DNA of 64,000 nucleotides from Ruegeria sp. Ofav3-42 (GTDB lineage: Bacteria > Pseudomonadota > Alphaproteobacteria > Rhodobacterales > Rhodobacteraceae). The stretch covers positions 62,001 through 126,000 of the forward strand of contig NZ_JAKRGB010000003.1 in NCBI RefSeq assembly GCF_022347725.1. Reading direction: 5' to 3'. Shown in pieces: positions 29,214 to 38,099 of the stretch. The notes below the pieces were generated by a model. It worked only from the letters and a program-made list of their open reading frames with translations. It had not been told where the DNA came from and made no database searches. A program made the translations under genes and the position numbers. The stretch's first letter is position 1, and each line of letters opens with the position of its first letter.

Positions 29214-30473
29214 ATGTTCTGGTTTTTTAGGGACCGTCAGTCTCGTTCCCGATCATCTTCTCGCCCCACCGCGTCGGATGCGCGCTGTGCCGATCCGTCG
29301 ATTTCTGCTGTGTTGCCCGATCAGGGGCAGCTGAACATCCCATTGGCCGACATTCAGGCGCAGGATGAGATTGGGCGGACATCCATTGAGCAAGGACGCT
29401 ATCTGGCCAGACAGGACCGGTGGACGGAATTGTCCGACCTGATGCGCGCCGCGGACGATGCCCGCGACACGGCACCGGACGGGATGCCAATCGCGGAACT
29501 GTTGGCCTTTGGCGCACGGGCCGATGTCGTTCTGGCCGTCGAGCACGCCCTTTCCGACGCCAAGGCACTGTCGGAAATTGATGTGCTGAGCGGGATTTCA
29601 GAATTGGAAGACGAAATGCGCGCGCATTCCGGTGATCCGATGATCGCACTGGTGGTGGCACTGGCTCATATTGACCTCGCCTGGGCGTGGCGGGGCACGA
29701 CAACGGAAGCAACCCTGCCTTCGCTACACCGATCCAGATGTGCCGCGCATTTCGACCGAGCGGCAACAATTTTTCCTACTTGCCGTACGGCCGCGCCAGA
29801 CAGCCCGATCATCGCTGCGGCAGGCTGCGCCCTGCTTGCAGGCCAGCGCAAGGCCAATACGCGTGTGGCATATGAATACGAACGGCTGATCGAATTGGAT
29901 CCGCACAACCAGCGGCATATGCGCGCGATGGGCACCCATCTGCTACCGCGCTGGTTCGGCAGTTATGACGAACTTGAGGTTCAGGCCCTGCGCATGGCGG
30001 CCCGCACGCAAGAGCTCTGGGGTGCCGGCGGCTATACTTGGGTACAGTTCGACGCGATTACGCTGGACGAAGAGGCCTGCGCGCGCTTGGATGTCGACTA
30101 CTTCGTAGAAGGTTTGCACGACATTCTGCGCCAGCGTCCGGATCAGCAGACCGTCAATTTACTTTCGGCCTATTGCTCCATCACGATCCAGAAGGGTTCT
30201 GGCCAAAACGCCAAGGCAGATCAGGTGCGCGGCCAGATTCGTGAGGCCGCAAACTGGCTGATCCGCGATCACCTGACCGAGTTGCACCCGCTGATCTGGG
30301 CGCATGCAGCGAACGGGTTCAATAACAGCGTCCGCATCAGTTCGCCCGAGCGCTTTGCAGCTCGTGGCCAACGTGACGCTTTGCGCGCAATAGCCGATCT
30401 GTTCCGTGATGAACTGCGCAGCGGATTGGACGTGACCTTCACACCGAAGGGTCTGCGCCTGTCCGGGCACTGA
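29214..30473 (+). CDS. Hypothetical helical protein, possibly TPR-like
   Basis: A 419-aa, mostly helical soluble protein beginning MFWFFRDRQSRSRSSSRP. Segments such as GRYLARQDRWTELSDLMRAAD and YEYERLIELDPHNQRHMRAMGTHLL have the spacing and residues of tetratricopeptide-like helix pairs, but I cannot assign a domain. There is no signal peptide; the aromatic start could be a weak membrane contact. ATG 29214 is used; a TTG at 29145 would extend it. It sits alone between the pepN pair and gatB. Confidence 0.65.
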   Translation: MFWFFRDRQSRSRSSSRPTASDARCADPSISAVLPDQGQLNIPLADIQAQDEIGRTSIEQGRYLARQDRWTELSDLMRAADDARDTAPDGMPIAELLAFGARADVVLAVEHALSDAKALSEIDVLSGISELEDEMRAHSGDPMIALVVALAHIDLAWAWRGTTTEATLPSLHRSRCAAHFDRAATIFPTCRTAAPDSPIIAAAGCALLAGQRKANTRVAYEYERLIELDPHNQRHMRAMGTHLLPRWFGSYDELEVQALRMAARTQELWGAGGYTWVQFDAITLDEEACARLDVDYFVEGLHDILRQRPDQQTVNLLSAYCSITIQKGSGQNAKADQVRGQIREAANWLIRDHLTELHPLIWAHAANGFNNSVRISSPERFAARGQRDALRAIADLFRDELRSGLDVTFTPKGLRLSGH

Positions 30474-30543
30474 TTCCCCCTTGCCCCTAGGCCGTGCCGG
30501 GCCTAATACGCAGGCTTAGACTTCTGCGGAAATGAGGCGCGCC

Positions 30544-32055
30544 ATGCTCGACCTGACATACGAAATGCCCAAACCCAAAACCATTGCCGGGGCCAAGCAC
30601 GATTGGGAACTGGTAATTGGGATGGAGGTGCATGCGCAGGTCTCTTCCAATGCCAAGCTGTTCTCGGGCGCATCGACCCAATTCGGGGCTGAGCCGAACT
30701 CGAACGTGGCCTTCGTGGACGCGGCGATGCCGGGGATGTTGCCTGTCATAAACGAATACTGCGTGGAACAGGCTGTCCGCACCGGGCTGGGGCTGAAAGC
30801 GGATATCAACCTGAAATCAGCTTTTGACCGCAAGAACTACTTCTACCCCGACCTGCCGCAGGGCTATCAGATTTCCCAGCTCTACCACCCCATCGTGGGC
30901 GAAGGTGAAGTACTGGTCGAGATGGGCGATGGCACCGCGCGCATGGTCCGCATCGAACGCATCCACATGGAACAGGACGCGGGCAAATCGATCCACGACA
31001 TGGATCCACATATGTCCTTCGTCGACCTGAACCGGACCGGTGTCTGTCTGATGGAAATCGTCTCGCGCCCCGATATCCGTGGCCCGGAAGAAGCCGCCGC
31101 ATACATCGCCAAGCTGCGCCAAATCATGCGCTATCTGGGCACCTGCGACGGCAACATGCAGAACGGCAACCTGCGCGCGGACGTGAACGTCTCAATCTGT
31201 TTGCCGGGCGCGTATGAGAAGTATCAGGAAACGCAGGATTTCTCGCATCTGGGCACGCGTTGCGAGATCAAGAACATGAACTCGATGCGCTTTATCCAGC
31301 AGGCGATCGAGGTCGAAGCCCGCCGCCAGATCGCCATCGTTGAAGCGGGTGGCAAGATCGATCAGGAGACCCGTCTGTATGATCCGGACAAGGGCGAGAC
31401 CCGTTCGATGCGGTCGAAGGAAGAAGCGCATGACTACCGCTACTTCCCCGACCCTGACCTGCTGCCTCTGGAGATTGAGCAGGCGTGGGTAGACGACATC
31501 GCCGCCAAGCTGCCCGAACTGCCCGACGACAAAAAGGCGCGCTTTATCGCCGAATTCAGCCTGACCGACTATGACGCATCAGTGCTGACCGCCGAGGTGG
31601 AATCGGCCGCGTATTTCGAAGAAGTGGCTAAGGGCCGCAACGGCAAGCTGGCTGCGAACTGGGTCATCAACGAACTGTTTGGCCGTCTGAAGAAAGAAGA
31701 TCACGATATCACGGAGTCTCCGGTTTCGCCTGCACAACTGGGCGGAATCATTGACCTGATTTCGTCGGACGCCATCTCGGGCAAGATCGCCAAGGACCTG
31801 TTCGAGATCGTCTATACCGAAGGCGGTGACCCGGTCCAGATCGTCGAAGAACGCGGCATGAAGCAGGTCACCGATACCGGCGCTATTGAGGCTGCTCTGG
31901 ACGAGATCATTATCGCCAATCCGGCGCAGGTCGAAAAAGCCAAGGTCAATCCGAAACTGGCGGGCTGGTTCGTCGGTCAGGTCATGAAAGCGACCGGCGG
32001 CAAGGCGAACCCAAAGGCCGTCAACGAGTTGGTTAGCAAGAAACTGGGATCGTAA
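30544..32055 (+). CDS. gatB: Aspartyl/glutamyl-tRNA amidotransferase subunit B
   Basis: GatB is the tRNA-binding and kinase subunit of GatCAB, which converts Glu-tRNA(Gln) and Asp-tRNA(Asn) to the amidated forms. The 503-aa protein has the signature [32 protein letters not shown] and DVNVSI, and ends with the YqeY-like tail domain. I chose ATG 30544 (MLDLTYE) over ATG 30532, because the family begins there and an AGG lies within the upstream codons. gatA and gatC are not in the window. Confidence 0.96.
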   Translation: MLDLTYEMPKPKTIAGAKHDWELVIGMEVHAQVSSNAKLFSGASTQFGAEPNSNVAFVDAAMPGMLPVINEYCVEQAVRTGLGLKADINLKSAFDRKNYFYPDLPQGYQISQLYHPIVGEGEVLVEMGDGTARMVRIERIHMEQDAGKSIHDMDPHMSFVDLNRTGVCLMEIVSRPDIRGPEEAAAYIAKLRQIMRYLGTCDGNMQNGNLRADVNVSICLPGAYEKYQETQDFSHLGTRCEIKNMNSMRFIQQAIEVEARRQIAIVEAGGKIDQETRLYDPDKGETRSMRSKEEAHDYRYFPDPDLLPLEIEQAWVDDIAAKLPELPDDKKARFIAEFSLTDYDASVLTAEVESAAYFEEVAKGRNGKLAANWVINELFGRLKKEDHDITESPVSPAQLGGIIDLISSDAISGKIAKDLFEIVYTEGGDPVQIVEERGMKQVTDTGAIEAALDEIIIANPAQVEKAKVNPKLAGWFVGQVMKATGGKANPKAVNELVSKKLGS

Positions 32056-32230
32056 GCCTTTCAGTTCAAACGACCTTTATGGAGGTGTTCGGGCGTGCTG
32101 CCCGGGCCTTTCCGATCCCCGCGCAGGGTACGCGCAACAGATGACACAGAATTTGCCCAACGGGCGAAGATGACTTTTCGAAACCCGGCAACATGTTAGA
32201 TTGCTTGGGATCGGCAACCAGGAAGATCTG

Positions 32231-32635
32231 ATGCAGCGCTACGAATACAAAGTTGTCCCCGCCCCACAAAAAGGCACCAAGGCCAAGGGTGTCAAAACCG
32301 CCGAAGGGCGGTTTGCTGTGTCAATCGAGCAGATTCTGAACCAAATGGGTCAGGATGGTTGGGAATACCAGCGCGCGGAACTTTTACCCAGCGAGGAACG
32401 CTCGGGCTTGACCACGTCGACCGTGAACTGGCGCAATGTTCTGGTGTTTCGGCGCGAAATCGAAGTCACTTTCACCTCAACGCGCGCGTCGGATGAAACC
32501 GTTGAGGAGGTTGTCGAGGCACAGCCAATTCCTGGCCCCGAAGAGGTGCAAGCGCCCGCGCCGATTTCCGAAGAGGTCAAGGACCCGCCACTGACCTTGA
32601 AAGCGGCGGACCTGTCTGACAAGGCCAAAGACTAA
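32231..32635 (+). CDS. DUF4177 domain protein
   Basis: A 134-aa protein: RYEYKVVPAPQK and the later LNQMGQDGWEYQRAELLPSEER mark a DUF4177 module over the first 75 residues. An acidic, proline-rich, probably disordered tail follows (EEVVEAQPIPGPEEVQAP and beyond). ATG 32231 has AGGAAGA upstream. The role is unknown. It is transcribed alone, after a 175-base gap from gatB that contains only weak inverted repeats. Confidence 0.8.
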   Translation: MQRYEYKVVPAPQKGTKAKGVKTAEGRFAVSIEQILNQMGQDGWEYQRAELLPSEERSGLTTSTVNWRNVLVFRREIEVTFTSTRASDETVEEVVEAQPIPGPEEVQAPAPISEEVKDPPLTLKAADLSDKAKD

Positions 32636-32696
32636 CCATAACCAGCCCCCAAAAGCTGGTCCGTAGGTCTTTGCGCTTTCAGACCCTCAATCAGAG

Positions 32697-33086
32697 TTAC
32701 TCTGCCGCGTTCGCTGCCTGGCTCAGGTCTTGCGCCAGCATCAGCGCATTGCCATCAGGGTCGTAAAAGGTCGCGGTGCTGACCATGCCTTCGATGGTTT
32801 CCGTTTCACCATCGAACCTGACGCCCGAAGCTTCCAAAGCCTTCCGGGCCACCGTGATATCAGACACCCCAAACACTGGCACCGTATTGCCCGGCGCGGG
32901 CTCTGCCTGTTCGCCCAGACCCAATGTCACGCCTTCGGTTTTAGTCTTCATCTCGCTCCACCCGGCTTCATCGATGTGGTGGATCAGCTCAAAACCCAGC
33001 TTGGCCTGATACCATTTAGCACTGACGTGTCTATCCTTGACGGACATGGCCAGAGTTATCGTGTTTTCCAATGAGACAAGCGGCAT
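32697..33086 (-). CDS. VOC-superfamily protein
   Basis: A 129-aa glyoxalase/bleomycin-resistance-type protein (ITLAMSVKDRHVSAKWYQAKLGFELI at the start, TATFYDPDGNALMLAQDL near the end). Start ATG 33086 has AAGGAAAG upstream. It is divergent from an HxlR-type regulator across 40 bases containing a 20-bp palindrome, so it is the likely target of that regulator. The ligand or substrate is unknown. It is unrelated in detail to the VOC gene at 13342-13698. Confidence 0.85.
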   Translation of the reverse strand: MPLVSLENTITLAMSVKDRHVSAKWYQAKLGFELIHHIDEAGWSEMKTKTEGVTLGLGEQAEPAPGNTVPVFGVSDITVARKALEASGVRFDGETETIEGMVSTATFYDPDGNALMLAQDLSQAANAAE

Positions 33087-33108
33087 AGAACTTTCCTTTG
33101 GTTTAAAA

Positions 33109-33128
33109 ATAAAGTAACTATACTTTAT
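33109..33128. promoter_or_regulatory. Perfect 20-bp palindrome: probable operator of the HxlR-type regulator
   Basis: ATAAAGTA and TACTTTAT form 8-bp perfect arms around ACTA, in the gap between the VOC gene and the regulator. The right arm runs into the regulator's ATG at 33127. Bound protein would affect both divergent genes. Confidence 0.65.
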
Positions 33129-33663
33129 GGACATAACGATTCTTGTCAAGCTCACGTCCCGCGCTTGGTCCCTGAACATTCTGGCGTTGATGCACGCGGG
33201 CATTCCGGGGCGTCAGGCACCCTTGCTGGCTGCGACAACGGCCAGTCGAACGTCTTTTGCCCAAAGCCTTGATCACTTGATTCAGCTTGGACTTCTGGAA
33301 CGGAATCCCGGCCACGGGCACCCGCTAAGACCCGAATTCCGGCTGACGCAAATTGGTGTGCCGACGGCCGAAACGGCCAGCCGGATCGTAAATGCGGTGC
33401 CGAATGAAAAAGAATTCGCTCTGCTGCGCCGCAGTTGGACCGCGCCCATTCTGGCGCTGACGGACGGACCGCAACGTTTCTCGGCACTCAAATCCGGTCT
33501 GATCACAATCTCGGATCGGGCATTGTCGACGTCGCTCCACCGGCTGGAAGAACAGGAATGGATACAGCGGGAAATCGATGCAACGCACAGGCAGCCCTTC
33601 CCCACCTATCGCGCGATAAACCGGGGATTCGCAGTTAATCAGGCAATTGCGCTGGCCGCCTGA
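33127..33663 (+). CDS. HxlR-type transcriptional regulator with two winged-helix modules
   Basis: A 178-aa regulator in which two HxlR-like winged helices follow each other: residues about 11-77 (RAWSLNILAL ... HPLRPEFRLTQIG) and about 102-170 (RSWTAPILAL ... FPTYRAINRG). Both begin with the R-x-W-x3-IL pattern typical of the family. A stop codon lies in frame 12 bases before ATG 33127 and there is no ribosome site, so the message may be leaderless. The palindrome overlapping the start suggests autoregulation together with the divergent VOC gene. The tandem architecture is unusual in my experience of HxlR proteins, which normally have one module and dimerise. Confidence 0.82.
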   Translation: MDITILVKLTSRAWSLNILALMHAGIPGRQAPLLAATTASRTSFAQSLDHLIQLGLLERNPGHGHPLRPEFRLTQIGVPTAETASRIVNAVPNEKEFALLRRSWTAPILALTDGPQRFSALKSGLITISDRALSTSLHRLEEQEWIQREIDATHRQPFPTYRAINRGFAVNQAIALAA

Positions 33664-33681
33664 CCAAAGCGCCAAGCGTGA

Positions 33682-33936
33682 TTAGGAATCAATATCCAGC
33701 GCCAGCGCGTGAATGCGGGGAACGATATCGCCCAGGGCCTTGTGAACGGCACGGTGGCGGGCAACGCGGGACTGCCCTTCGAATGCACTGGCACGGATGC
33801 GGACGTTGAAGTGGCTTTCACCACCCTCTTGATACCCGGCATGACCGCGATGGCTTTCGCTGTCATCCACAACTTCCAGCTCACGCGGGTCGAACGCGGC
33901 CTGCAGGCAGGATCGGATCTCGTCGGTCACAGTCAT
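33682..33936 (-). CDS. BolA-family protein
   Basis: An 84-aa BolA/IbaG-type protein: MTVTDEIRSCLQAAF, DDSESHRGHAG with the conserved histidine, SHFNVRI, and SRVARHRAVHKALGDI. Such proteins pair with monothiol glutaredoxins in Fe-S handling and can influence morphology genes. Divergent from the J-domain gene across 107 bases that hold a dyad at 33948-33966, 12 bases from its start. Confidence 0.9.
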   Translation of the reverse strand: MTVTDEIRSCLQAAFDPRELEVVDDSESHRGHAGYQEGGESHFNVRIRASAFEGQSRVARHRAVHKALGDIVPRIHALALDIDS

Positions 33937-33947
33937 TTTTTCGCTCA

Positions 33948-33966
33948 GCGGTAAAAAATTTACCGC
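33948..33966. promoter_or_regulatory. Dyad between bolA-like and J-domain genes
   Basis: GCGGTAAA and TTTACCGC form perfect 8-bp arms around AAA. It lies in the leader of the bolA-like gene and about 78 bases upstream of the J-domain gene. It could be an operator; it is not followed by a T-run that would make it a convincing terminator. Confidence 0.5.
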
Positions 33967-34043
33967 CCCCCTCTTCTACTTTCGGCTGCTTAGACTAAAC
34001 TGCTGCCTCCGAGTCGAAAAGATGTGTTCGTAAGGATCAGAGC

Positions 34044-34670
34044 ATGACGAAATCAGACCCCTTCGGATTCGATATGTCCGTTTCCAGCGCCAAGAAAAAG
34101 AACCCGCGCGGGCGTCGGGGCATGTCGGGCGCGTCTGAAACCTCGACGCGTATTTGCGATCACGAAGGCTGCAATGAACCGGGCAAGTTCCGCGCGCCCA
34201 AGGCCCCTGATGTGTTGGATGACTTCTTCTGGTTCTGCCAGCAGCACGTTCGCGAATACAACAACAAGTGGAATTTCTTCGACGGAACCACCGAAGCCGA
34301 GCTGAACGCGCAGCGGTCCAAGGACAAAGTGTGGGAGCGAGAGACCAAGCCGATGGGCGACCCTGAGGCGCGCGCCTGGGCCCGACTGGGCATCGAGGAC
34401 CCACACCAGGTACTTGGCGCGAACAGCACCCAGAACAAGGGACGCACCTCTGGCGGCGGCGGTCGTCGCCTACCCCCCACCGAGCGCCGCGCGATTGAGA
34501 TTCTGGAAGCCAACGACAGCTGGACAAAGGCCGAGGTCCGCAAGGCGTACAAAAAACTGATCAAAGTGCTGCACCCGGACATGAACGGCGGCGACCGCTC
34601 GCAGGAAGAGCAGTTGCAAGAGGTCGTCTGGGCCTGGGATCAGATCAAGGACAGCCGGAACTTCAAGTAA
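34044..34670 (+). CDS. J-domain (DnaJ-like) protein
   Basis: A 208-aa cytoplasmic protein whose C-terminal 65 residues form a J domain (AIEILEANDSWTKAEVRKAYKKL, then LHPDMNGG with the diagnostic HPD), so it should stimulate an Hsp70. It lacks the Gly/Phe, zinc-finger and client domains of DnaJ. The amino part has four conserved positions of a possible metal site (CDHEGCNEPG and FCQQH). AAGGATCAGAG precedes the ATG. In relatives I recall this gene near bolA and cobS/cobT, so the position is typical. Confidence 0.9.
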   Translation: MTKSDPFGFDMSVSSAKKKNPRGRRGMSGASETSTRICDHEGCNEPGKFRAPKAPDVLDDFFWFCQQHVREYNNKWNFFDGTTEAELNAQRSKDKVWERETKPMGDPEARAWARLGIEDPHQVLGANSTQNKGRTSGGGGRRLPPTERRAIEILEANDSWTKAEVRKAYKKLIKVLHPDMNGGDRSQEEQLQEVVWAWDQIKDSRNFK

Positions 34671-34709
34671 CGTCTCCAACGCACATTCTTGCACAGCGTA
34701 AGAAACAGC

Positions 34710-35714
34710 TCAGCCCTGAAAATTCGGAGGTTTCGTAGAGTTTGCCCACTCAGCTTGCAAGACCTGTGCCTCATAAGCCTTGAGCGAGCGTCGTGCGAGA
34801 GACGGAAATCCTTGGGAAGCGCTGTCAAGCTTTGACCCGAATATTTCACGAAGTTCTTGTATACCTTCAGAACTCATCGCAACCAAAGCTTCGTCTCCAA
34901 GGTAGAGGCTTTCAGACGGCGCTCCTTCGGCGAACAAAACCTCGTGCCGATCCAACAGGACGTGGACATAAGTCACCCCGTCCGCTGGCTTGGCGACTTG
35001 CACCCCGGGGAGCCCGACCAAATGTCTGGCGGCGACCAGGGCCTGTGCTTCGCCGAACAACAGTTCGACAAACGGTCCGGTCACAAGCATTCGATGTTGC
35101 GGCGAAACACGCAAATCCCGCTTGGGGCAATTCGGACCAAGCGCGTTCCTCGAAATCTCAATCGGGTATAGATCCGGGTTTTCTTCAAGCTGTTCAGGCG
35201 AAAGGAATGCCGACTCTGCCCACCGAATTGGCTGCGCCCCGTGGTCCATTGTGGAAACAAGGTCATCCGGGCTAAGATGTTCGATCGGCACGTTTCCGTC
35301 AGGAGTGCGGATCAGCGTACCCAACAAGTGGCAGACGACTTCAATTTGTATGGAGACCGTTTGAAAAGCCTCGCCGCTGACAAACTGATCAGCCGGATTG
35401 AGGGCGACCCCGACGACACGGGCTTGGAATGTATCCGTTACGATGTCGCCCGGATCGAGACTGTCGTAGTAATCGGGATCGACTTGATAGGTCCATTCTC
35501 CGGTGAAGAGGTTGATCGATGCCGTTCCGTTGTCAGGCTGATCAGAGATTTCAAAAAAATCTCCAATGACGGTCCAATTATCGTTCGGAACTGAGACATT
35601 GCCATCCAGGTCACCCATCGCAGGAAGTGGAGGGTCACCGGTTACAGTCCCCGTTGTGTCCCCGGACACAGTAACGGTAACTCCCTTTAAGGGATCAATC
35701 GGCGTAGAAACCAT
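34710..35714 (-). CDS. Hint-domain protein with N-terminal VCBS/cadherin-like region
   Basis: A 334-aa protein. Residues about 1-125 look like a repeated bacterial adhesin-type beta domain (TASINLFTGEWTYQVDPDYYDSLDPGDIVTDTF resembles VCBS repeats). From about residue 127 a Hint module begins with the potential nucleophile Cys (CHLLGTLIRTPDGNVPIEHL) and the histidine motif SPQHRMLVTGP. Hint modules splice or cleave proteins, but this subgroup in Rhodobacteraceae is of unknown activity. No signal peptide is evident; export by a type I system is common for such proteins. ATG 35714 has GAGGG upstream; a GTG at 35801 would add 29 residues. Confidence 0.8.
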   Translation of the reverse strand: MVSTPIDPLKGVTVTVSGDTTGTVTGDPPLPAMGDLDGNVSVPNDNWTVIGDFFEISDQPDNGTASINLFTGEWTYQVDPDYYDSLDPGDIVTDTFQARVVGVALNPADQFVSGEAFQTVSIQIEVVCHLLGTLIRTPDGNVPIEHLSPDDLVSTMDHGAQPIRWAESAFLSPEQLEENPDLYPIEISRNALGPNCPKRDLRVSPQHRMLVTGPFVELLFGEAQALVAARHLVGLPGVQVAKPADGVTYVHVLLDRHEVLFAEGAPSESLYLGDEALVAMSSEGIQELREIFGSKLDSASQGFPSLARRSLKAYEAQVLQAEWANSTKPPNFQG

Positions 35715-35995
35715 ACCCGTTACCCTCACTCGACGCGACCGCATCCTCGCCAGCAAAATCCTGACTGAACCTGCGCCCACATGGTCAAAACAAATACACA
35801 CATTCTGTTCTTTGATTGAAGGTTAGAGTCGCTGGCGAAAATTGCAAATTTGCACCGGGCCCGCGGGATCTGAGTGTAGTTGAAATGCCGTAGGCGGTTT
35901 TACTCAACTTGTTACATACCCTTGTTACGGCCTGTCGCATGGCCCGTAGCAAGGGCCCATATCCGAACTGAGACTTGTGCCAATTGGAAAGCGAT

Positions 35996-36601
35996 ATGGA
36001 ACACTTCATCAATCCCTTACACTCGATTGCCCTGCTGGTTGCCCTTGGTTCAGCAATGTTACTCAGCGCATACCTCGCGCTGAACTTGCACCTTCCCAAA
36101 TTGGGTCTCTGGCCCAGCGCCAGCGGTTGGCGGCACCATGCGGCCTTTGGATTGTTCCGCCTGTATTGCGGAGCGACGGTGGTTTTTGCCCTGTCCGAGG
36201 TCTGGGTGAACGGCTGGGGCCATTGGGTGCGTTATGTGATCGGCATTCCCATCATGGTGCTGTCCTTCGGGATCACCCTCTGGGGTTATCGTTTTCTGGG
36301 CCTCGACAACACCTATTGCGAGAGCGACGGGCTGGTGACCGGCGGTATGTACGCCTATTCGCGCAACCCGCAGTATGTGACGTCGGTTCTGGCCACGGTG
36401 GGTCTGGGTATAACCAGCGGGTCCTGGGTGACGCTGGGATTGGCTGCGACACTGTTCGTGATCTACTTCTTATTCGTTCTGAACGAAGAACGCTGGCTGC
36501 TGCAGGGATACGGCCGCGCGTTTCAGGAATATATGCACACTACGCCCCGTTTCGTCGATGAACGCAGCCTGATCCGGGTCCGTAACGCGATCCTCGATTG
36601 A
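35996..36601 (+). CDS. ICMT/NnrU-like membrane methyltransferase family protein
   Basis: A 201-aa integral membrane protein with about five hydrophobic segments and the motif YSRNPQYVTSVL shared with isoprenylcysteine methyltransferase-like and PEMT-like proteins, then NEERWLLQGYGRAFQEYM, the acidic end seen in SAM-binding members. GGAAAG precedes ATG 35996; an earlier in-frame ATG at 35975 is less likely. The substrate is unknown. It lies 149 bases upstream of cobS on the same strand but probably is not part of cobalamin synthesis. Confidence 0.78.
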   Translation: MEHFINPLHSIALLVALGSAMLLSAYLALNLHLPKLGLWPSASGWRHHAAFGLFRLYCGATVVFALSEVWVNGWGHWVRYVIGIPIMVLSFGITLWGYRFLGLDNTYCESDGLVTGGMYAYSRNPQYVTSVLATVGLGITSGSWVTLGLAATLFVIYFLFVLNEERWLLQGYGRAFQEYMHTTPRFVDERSLIRVRNAILD

Positions 36602-36610
36602 CCAACTCCT

Positions 36611-36729
36611 CGCGTCGATAAGGCCAGTTTCAAAGAAACATCCGCCTAAGTCCCGACGCGGGCGGCTTTCCCTTGCCCTTGCCCGCAATATGTTGCACCA
36701 CACACAGGTTCAAACCCGGCAATGCGGGC
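36611..36729 (+). other. Inverted repeats in the cobS leader
   Basis: Two long-loop inverted repeats are visible: CGCGTCG (36611-36617) with CGACGCG (36654-36660), and GCCCGCA (36681-36687) with TGCGGGC (36723-36729). They could fold the leader RNA, but I see no B12-box or other cobalamin-riboswitch signature. Confidence 0.25.
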
Positions 36730-36750
36730 CAAAGGATAAGGACAAGGCGA

Positions 36751-37737
36751 ATGGCTGACGGATCGATCGATATCAACGCAAAACCCACCGAGGATATTTC
36801 GGTCCGTGACGTGTTCGGCATTGAAACCGACATGGCGATCAAGGGCTTTGCTGACCGCAGCGACCGTGTGCCTGCCATCGACCCGACCTACAAGTTCGAC
36901 CCGGAAACCACTCTGGCAATTCTGGCAGGATTTTCGCACAACCGCCGCGTTATGATCCAAGGCTACCACGGCACGGGCAAATCAACCCATATCGAACAGG
37001 TCGCCGCCCGCCTGAACTGGCCTGCCGTTCGCGTAAACCTCGACAGTCATATCAGCCGGATCGACCTGATCGGTAAGGACGCGATCAAACTGCGCGACGG
37101 CAAGCAGGTCACCGAATTCCACGAAGGCATCCTTCCTTGGGCCCTGCGCAACCCCGTTGCCATCGTGTTCGACGAATACGACGCAGGCCGCGCGGATGTG
37201 ATGTTTGTCATCCAGCGCGTGCTGGAGCATGACGGTAAACTGACCCTGCTGGATCAGAACGAAATCATCACCCCGAACCCGAACTTCCGTCTGTTTGCCA
37301 CTGCGAACACCGTCGGTCTGGGCGACACTACCGGCCTGTACCACGGTACGCAACAGATCAACCAGGCGCAGATGGACCGCTGGTCTCTGGTCTCGACCCT
37401 GAACTACCTCAGCCACGATGCCGAGACGATGATCGTTCTGTCCAAGGCACCGCACTACAACACCGAGAAGGGCCGCAAGACCGTCAGCCAGATGGTCACC
37501 GTTGCAGACCTGACCCGGACCGCCTTCATGAACGGTGACCTGTCCACCGTCATGAGCCCCCGGACCGTGATCAACTGGGCACAAAACGCTGAGATCTTCC
37601 GCGACGTAGGCTATGCCTTCCGCCTGTCCTTCCTGAACAAGTGTGACGAGCTGGAACGCCAGACCGTGGCCGAGTTCTATCAGCGCTGCTTCGATGAAGA
37701 ACTGCCGGAAAGCGCAGCAAGCGTGAGCCTGGGGTGA
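36751..37737 (+). CDS. cobS: Cobaltochelatase subunit CobS
   Basis: CobS is the AAA+ ATPase subunit that, with CobT and CobN, inserts cobalt into hydrogenobyrinic acid a,c-diamide in aerobic B12 synthesis. The 328-aa protein has Walker [10 protein letters not shown] near residue 71, Walker [11 protein letters not shown], and the family end [24 protein letters not shown] 36751 has AAGGACAAGG upstream. Its stop overlaps by one base the ATG of the next gene (TGATG), showing coupling. Confidence 0.97.
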   Translation: MADGSIDINAKPTEDISVRDVFGIETDMAIKGFADRSDRVPAIDPTYKFDPETTLAILAGFSHNRRVMIQGYHGTGKSTHIEQVAARLNWPAVRVNLDSHISRIDLIGKDAIKLRDGKQVTEFHEGILPWALRNPVAIVFDEYDAGRADVMFVIQRVLEHDGKLTLLDQNEIITPNPNFRLFATANTVGLGDTTGLYHGTQQINQAQMDRWSLVSTLNYLSHDAETMIVLSKAPHYNTEKGRKTVSQMVTVADLTRTAFMNGDLSTVMSPRTVINWAQNAEIFRDVGYAFRLSFLNKCDELERQTVAEFYQRCFDEELPESAASVSLG

Positions 37738-38099
37738 TGAACGGCGCACATTATTCTTTGTCGCTGACGCGGGATAGCGTCGCAGCAGGGGATGATGTGT
37801 CTGCACCTCATCGTTCTGTTCTTACCGTTCCTGCACCTGTCACGGGCTTTGATCTATGCAAAGCCATTCTGTCGCGAGACTATTTGGCTCGTATTTCAGG
37901 AGGCAAGGCAACTTGGGTGGTTGAACTGGATGAAGTACCCGTCGGCATCATTGCACAGCAATGGGAAACGCCGAAATCCGTTGTCTCGGACCTGAATCCA
38001 AGCCAGAATTCTCAGGTGCACTGCAGATATCTGCTGCAACAGGACCCAGATACTGTCTTCGCCCAATACTCCGATCCGGACTCGGGAAAACCAAAATGA
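37737..38099 (+). CDS. Unrecognised 120-aa protein encoded between cobS and cobT
   Basis: I recognise no family. The product has no signal peptide or membrane helix, and reads as a small alpha/beta domain with [19 protein letters not shown] near the centre. The ATG overlaps the cobS stop by one base, and its TGA overlaps the cobT ATG by four (ATGA), so the ribosome should pass from cobS through it to cobT. That arrangement suggests it is expressed with the chelatase subunits, but a role with them is only inferred. Codon use in it seems less GC-rich than in cobS and cobT, so it may be a later insertion. Confidence 0.7.
   Translation: MNGAHYSLSLTRDSVAAGDDVSAPHRSVLTVPAPVTGFDLCKAILSRDYLARISGGKATWVVELDEVPVGIIAQQWETPKSVVSDLNPSQNSQVHCRYLLQQDPDTVFAQYSDPDSGKPK

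Noticed and set aside
33949-33966. Intrinsic terminator at the bolA dyad
   Set aside because: The arms are AT-containing, lie in the leader of the bolA-like gene and are not followed by a T-run in either direction that would suit termination.
34710-35714. An intein, because of the Hint module
   Set aside because: There is no interrupted host protein and the Hint module lies at the end of an adhesin-like chain, so it is a stand-alone Hint protein rather than an intein.
36602-36750. Cobalamin riboswitch upstream of cobS
   Set aside because: Expected because the gene is in B12 synthesis, but the gap is short and I see no B12-box-like motif, only long-loop inverted repeats.
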